Shown piece by piece: positions 63,010-64,000 of a DNA stretch of 64,000 bases. This DNA comes from Doryteuthis pealeii (taxonomy: Eukaryota > Mollusca > Cephalopoda > Myopsida > Loliginidae). Position 1 is the first letter of the stretch, and each line of letters opens with the position of its first letter. The position numbers and the translations under genes were made by a program. The notes under the pieces are model-generated. The model did not search any database and was not told the origin of the DNA. It was given only the letters and a program-made list of their open reading frames with translations. Where the stretch lies: NCBI GenBank assembly GCA_023376005.1, contig CM042157.1:89802143-89866142 (forward strand), given 5' to 3'.

Positions 63010-63195
63010 AGCTAGCAGAAGGGACATTCATAACTTTCTCCAATCCTCCCTATAGGTCATCGCTCCTGGGAAAGTCCTCAGCACAGCATCCAGAATCCGA
63101 GCAGAGCTTTTTGATGCAGGTTTTTGCTAGTCAACCTACCGTGGTATGTCCATGTAAAAGGTCTCCACAGGAGAACACCACTTATATAATATAAG
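63010..63195 (-). pseudogene. RTE-like LINE, 3' remnant, copy 4
   Basis: The nucleotide sequence aligns with the other three copies (tctccaatcctccctatag for tctctccatccgtccctatc; cctcagcacagcatccag; tatgtccatgtaaaaggtct ccacaggagaac). Too diverged for an open frame. The (CAT)n tail is not visible. Confidence 0.65.
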
Positions 63196-63199
63196 TAAT

Positions 63200-63655
63200 A
63201 GTGGTTTCTTCTCTTCTGGTATTGTTAGGACCATGTATCCTTTCTTTTTTATTATTTGCTCAATTTTGGTGCTAGATCGCTGTACGACATTATTTACAAA
63301 GAAATCCATTTTCAAAACCAGATCAGCGATATAAAACTCAATATACCAGTGTTTCCCCCTGACAATCTACCCAGGCGATGCTGGGTAGCCACTTCTAGTA
63401 TAGAATAAAATAACAATAACAAAAATAGGCAGATGTAAAGAGGGAAATACATTTTACAAAACCAGTTGTCCTTCGTTGGAATTAAAGAAAGAAAAAAAAG
63501 TACTGATAAGATAGTGCTGTATTCTACTTCCTGGAGTGGAAGCAAAAAAAAAACCCCAAAAACCAAAAAAAAAACAGTAAACTGATTTTAATGGGAGAAA
63601 ATAATAAGAACCACTTGAATTTCTAAGCAGTCAATATCAGGATGATAATTTTCTT
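63200..63655. other. No gene seen
   Basis: AT-rich; includes an A-rich run (63547-63575). Confidence 0.4.
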
Positions 63656-63660
63656 TACAT

Positions 63661-64000
63661 TTGGTTGGTCGGTTGGTTGGTTGGATTTTACAGCATGTCA
63701 ACCTTAGGCAGCTCTGTTGGCTGGGGCATTAGAATACACTGATTATATCTCTGCAGAGGGGTAAGACACACACACACCCCAAATGGGGCCACGTGATGCC
63801 TAAGGACGGAATCCTGGTGGATGAGCAATCCATGATATGCAACACTCCACGTAGACCCTTTCTTAGGCTAGACGGGCGGGCGGAAAAGCCCTCCCCCCTG
63901 ATTAATCGGTTGGTCATATTAAACCCTAGCACCTATATACCAGTGTTTAAAAAGGGAGCACCTATATACCAGTGTTTAAAAAGGGAGCACCTATATACCA
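63661..64000 (+). mobile_element. Family R retroposon 5' half, next to an inverted R tail
   Basis: 63661-63700 is an R tail in reverse ((GGTT)n then acagcatgtcaacc). From about 63705 the R 5' half runs forward (ggctggggcattagaatac, ctctgcagaggggtaag, aatggggccacgtg, ctagacgggcgg, ctagcacctatat). At the window end a 29-bp unit (agcacctatataccagtgtt, then taaaaaggg) repeats about 2.5 times. Confidence 0.7.

Overview
The window looks like a gene-poor, AT-rich, repeat-saturated stretch of an animal genome. The evidence for an animal is: tRNA-derived SINEs, several LINE remnants (one type ending in C2H2 zinc fingers), mariner, pogo-like and Helitron DNA transposons, solo LTRs with a tRNA-Trp primer site, TTAGGG-type interstitial repeats, and very dense (TA)n, (TC)n, (CA)n and (GATA)n microsatellites. 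A lophotrochozoan, for example a mollusc such as a cephalopod, fits best, but this is inference. I see no convincing intact host gene. The long reading frames lie in microsatellites or in decayed transposons. Only 57701-58003 (about 100 codons) is a modest candidate for a host exon.

The most striking content is a set of elements carrying hammerhead-ribozyme motifs. At least six sequence families (called A, B, D, E, U, W here, plus a single copy F and SINE-like family C) contain the ordered parts of a type I hammerhead: stem I strand, CUGANGA box, stem II hairpin, GAAA, a tiny palindromic stem III ending in UH, and the matching stem I strand. Stem sequences differ between copies, yet pairing is kept (AUGUC/GACAU against GUGUC/GACAC; UCGCU/AGCGA against UUGCU/AGCAA). 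Most copies abut (TA)n arrays, many are head-to-head inverted pairs, and several share a terminal motif around CTGTCGGATT. Hammerheads of this kind are known from Penelope-like elements and from small non-autonomous retrozymes, so this is probably such a retroelement community. No Penelope reverse transcriptase or GIY-YIG domain was seen here.

Layout. 0-5 kb: SINE, LTR pieces, a mariner remnant, a foldback element, a Helitron relative. 5-10.5 kb: a dense cluster of ribozyme elements, a large inverted repeat and a GATA minisatellite. 10.5-18 kb: SINEs, a retroposon with a perfect 16-bp target duplication, a Helitron and a 1.9-kb polypyrimidine tract. 18-25 kb: RTE-like LINE remnant, LTR with primer site, nested foldback element, Helitron. 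25-32 kb: alternating TA/TC tract, solo LTR, pogo-like MITE, telomere-loop foldback, two LINE remnants. 32-40 kb: tandem SINE-ribozyme repeat, ribozyme families B, F and E, two LINE remnants. 40-50 kb: Helitrons, LINE remnant, nested SINEs, a tRNA-like trimer, CA tracts. 50-64 kb: SINEs, ribozyme E2, a mariner with an amplified tail, a Mutator-like foldback, an A/T minisatellite, LINE and LTR remnants, ribozymes U and B.

Family letters are local labels only. All calls come from reading the sequence by eye; no database search or folding programme was run.
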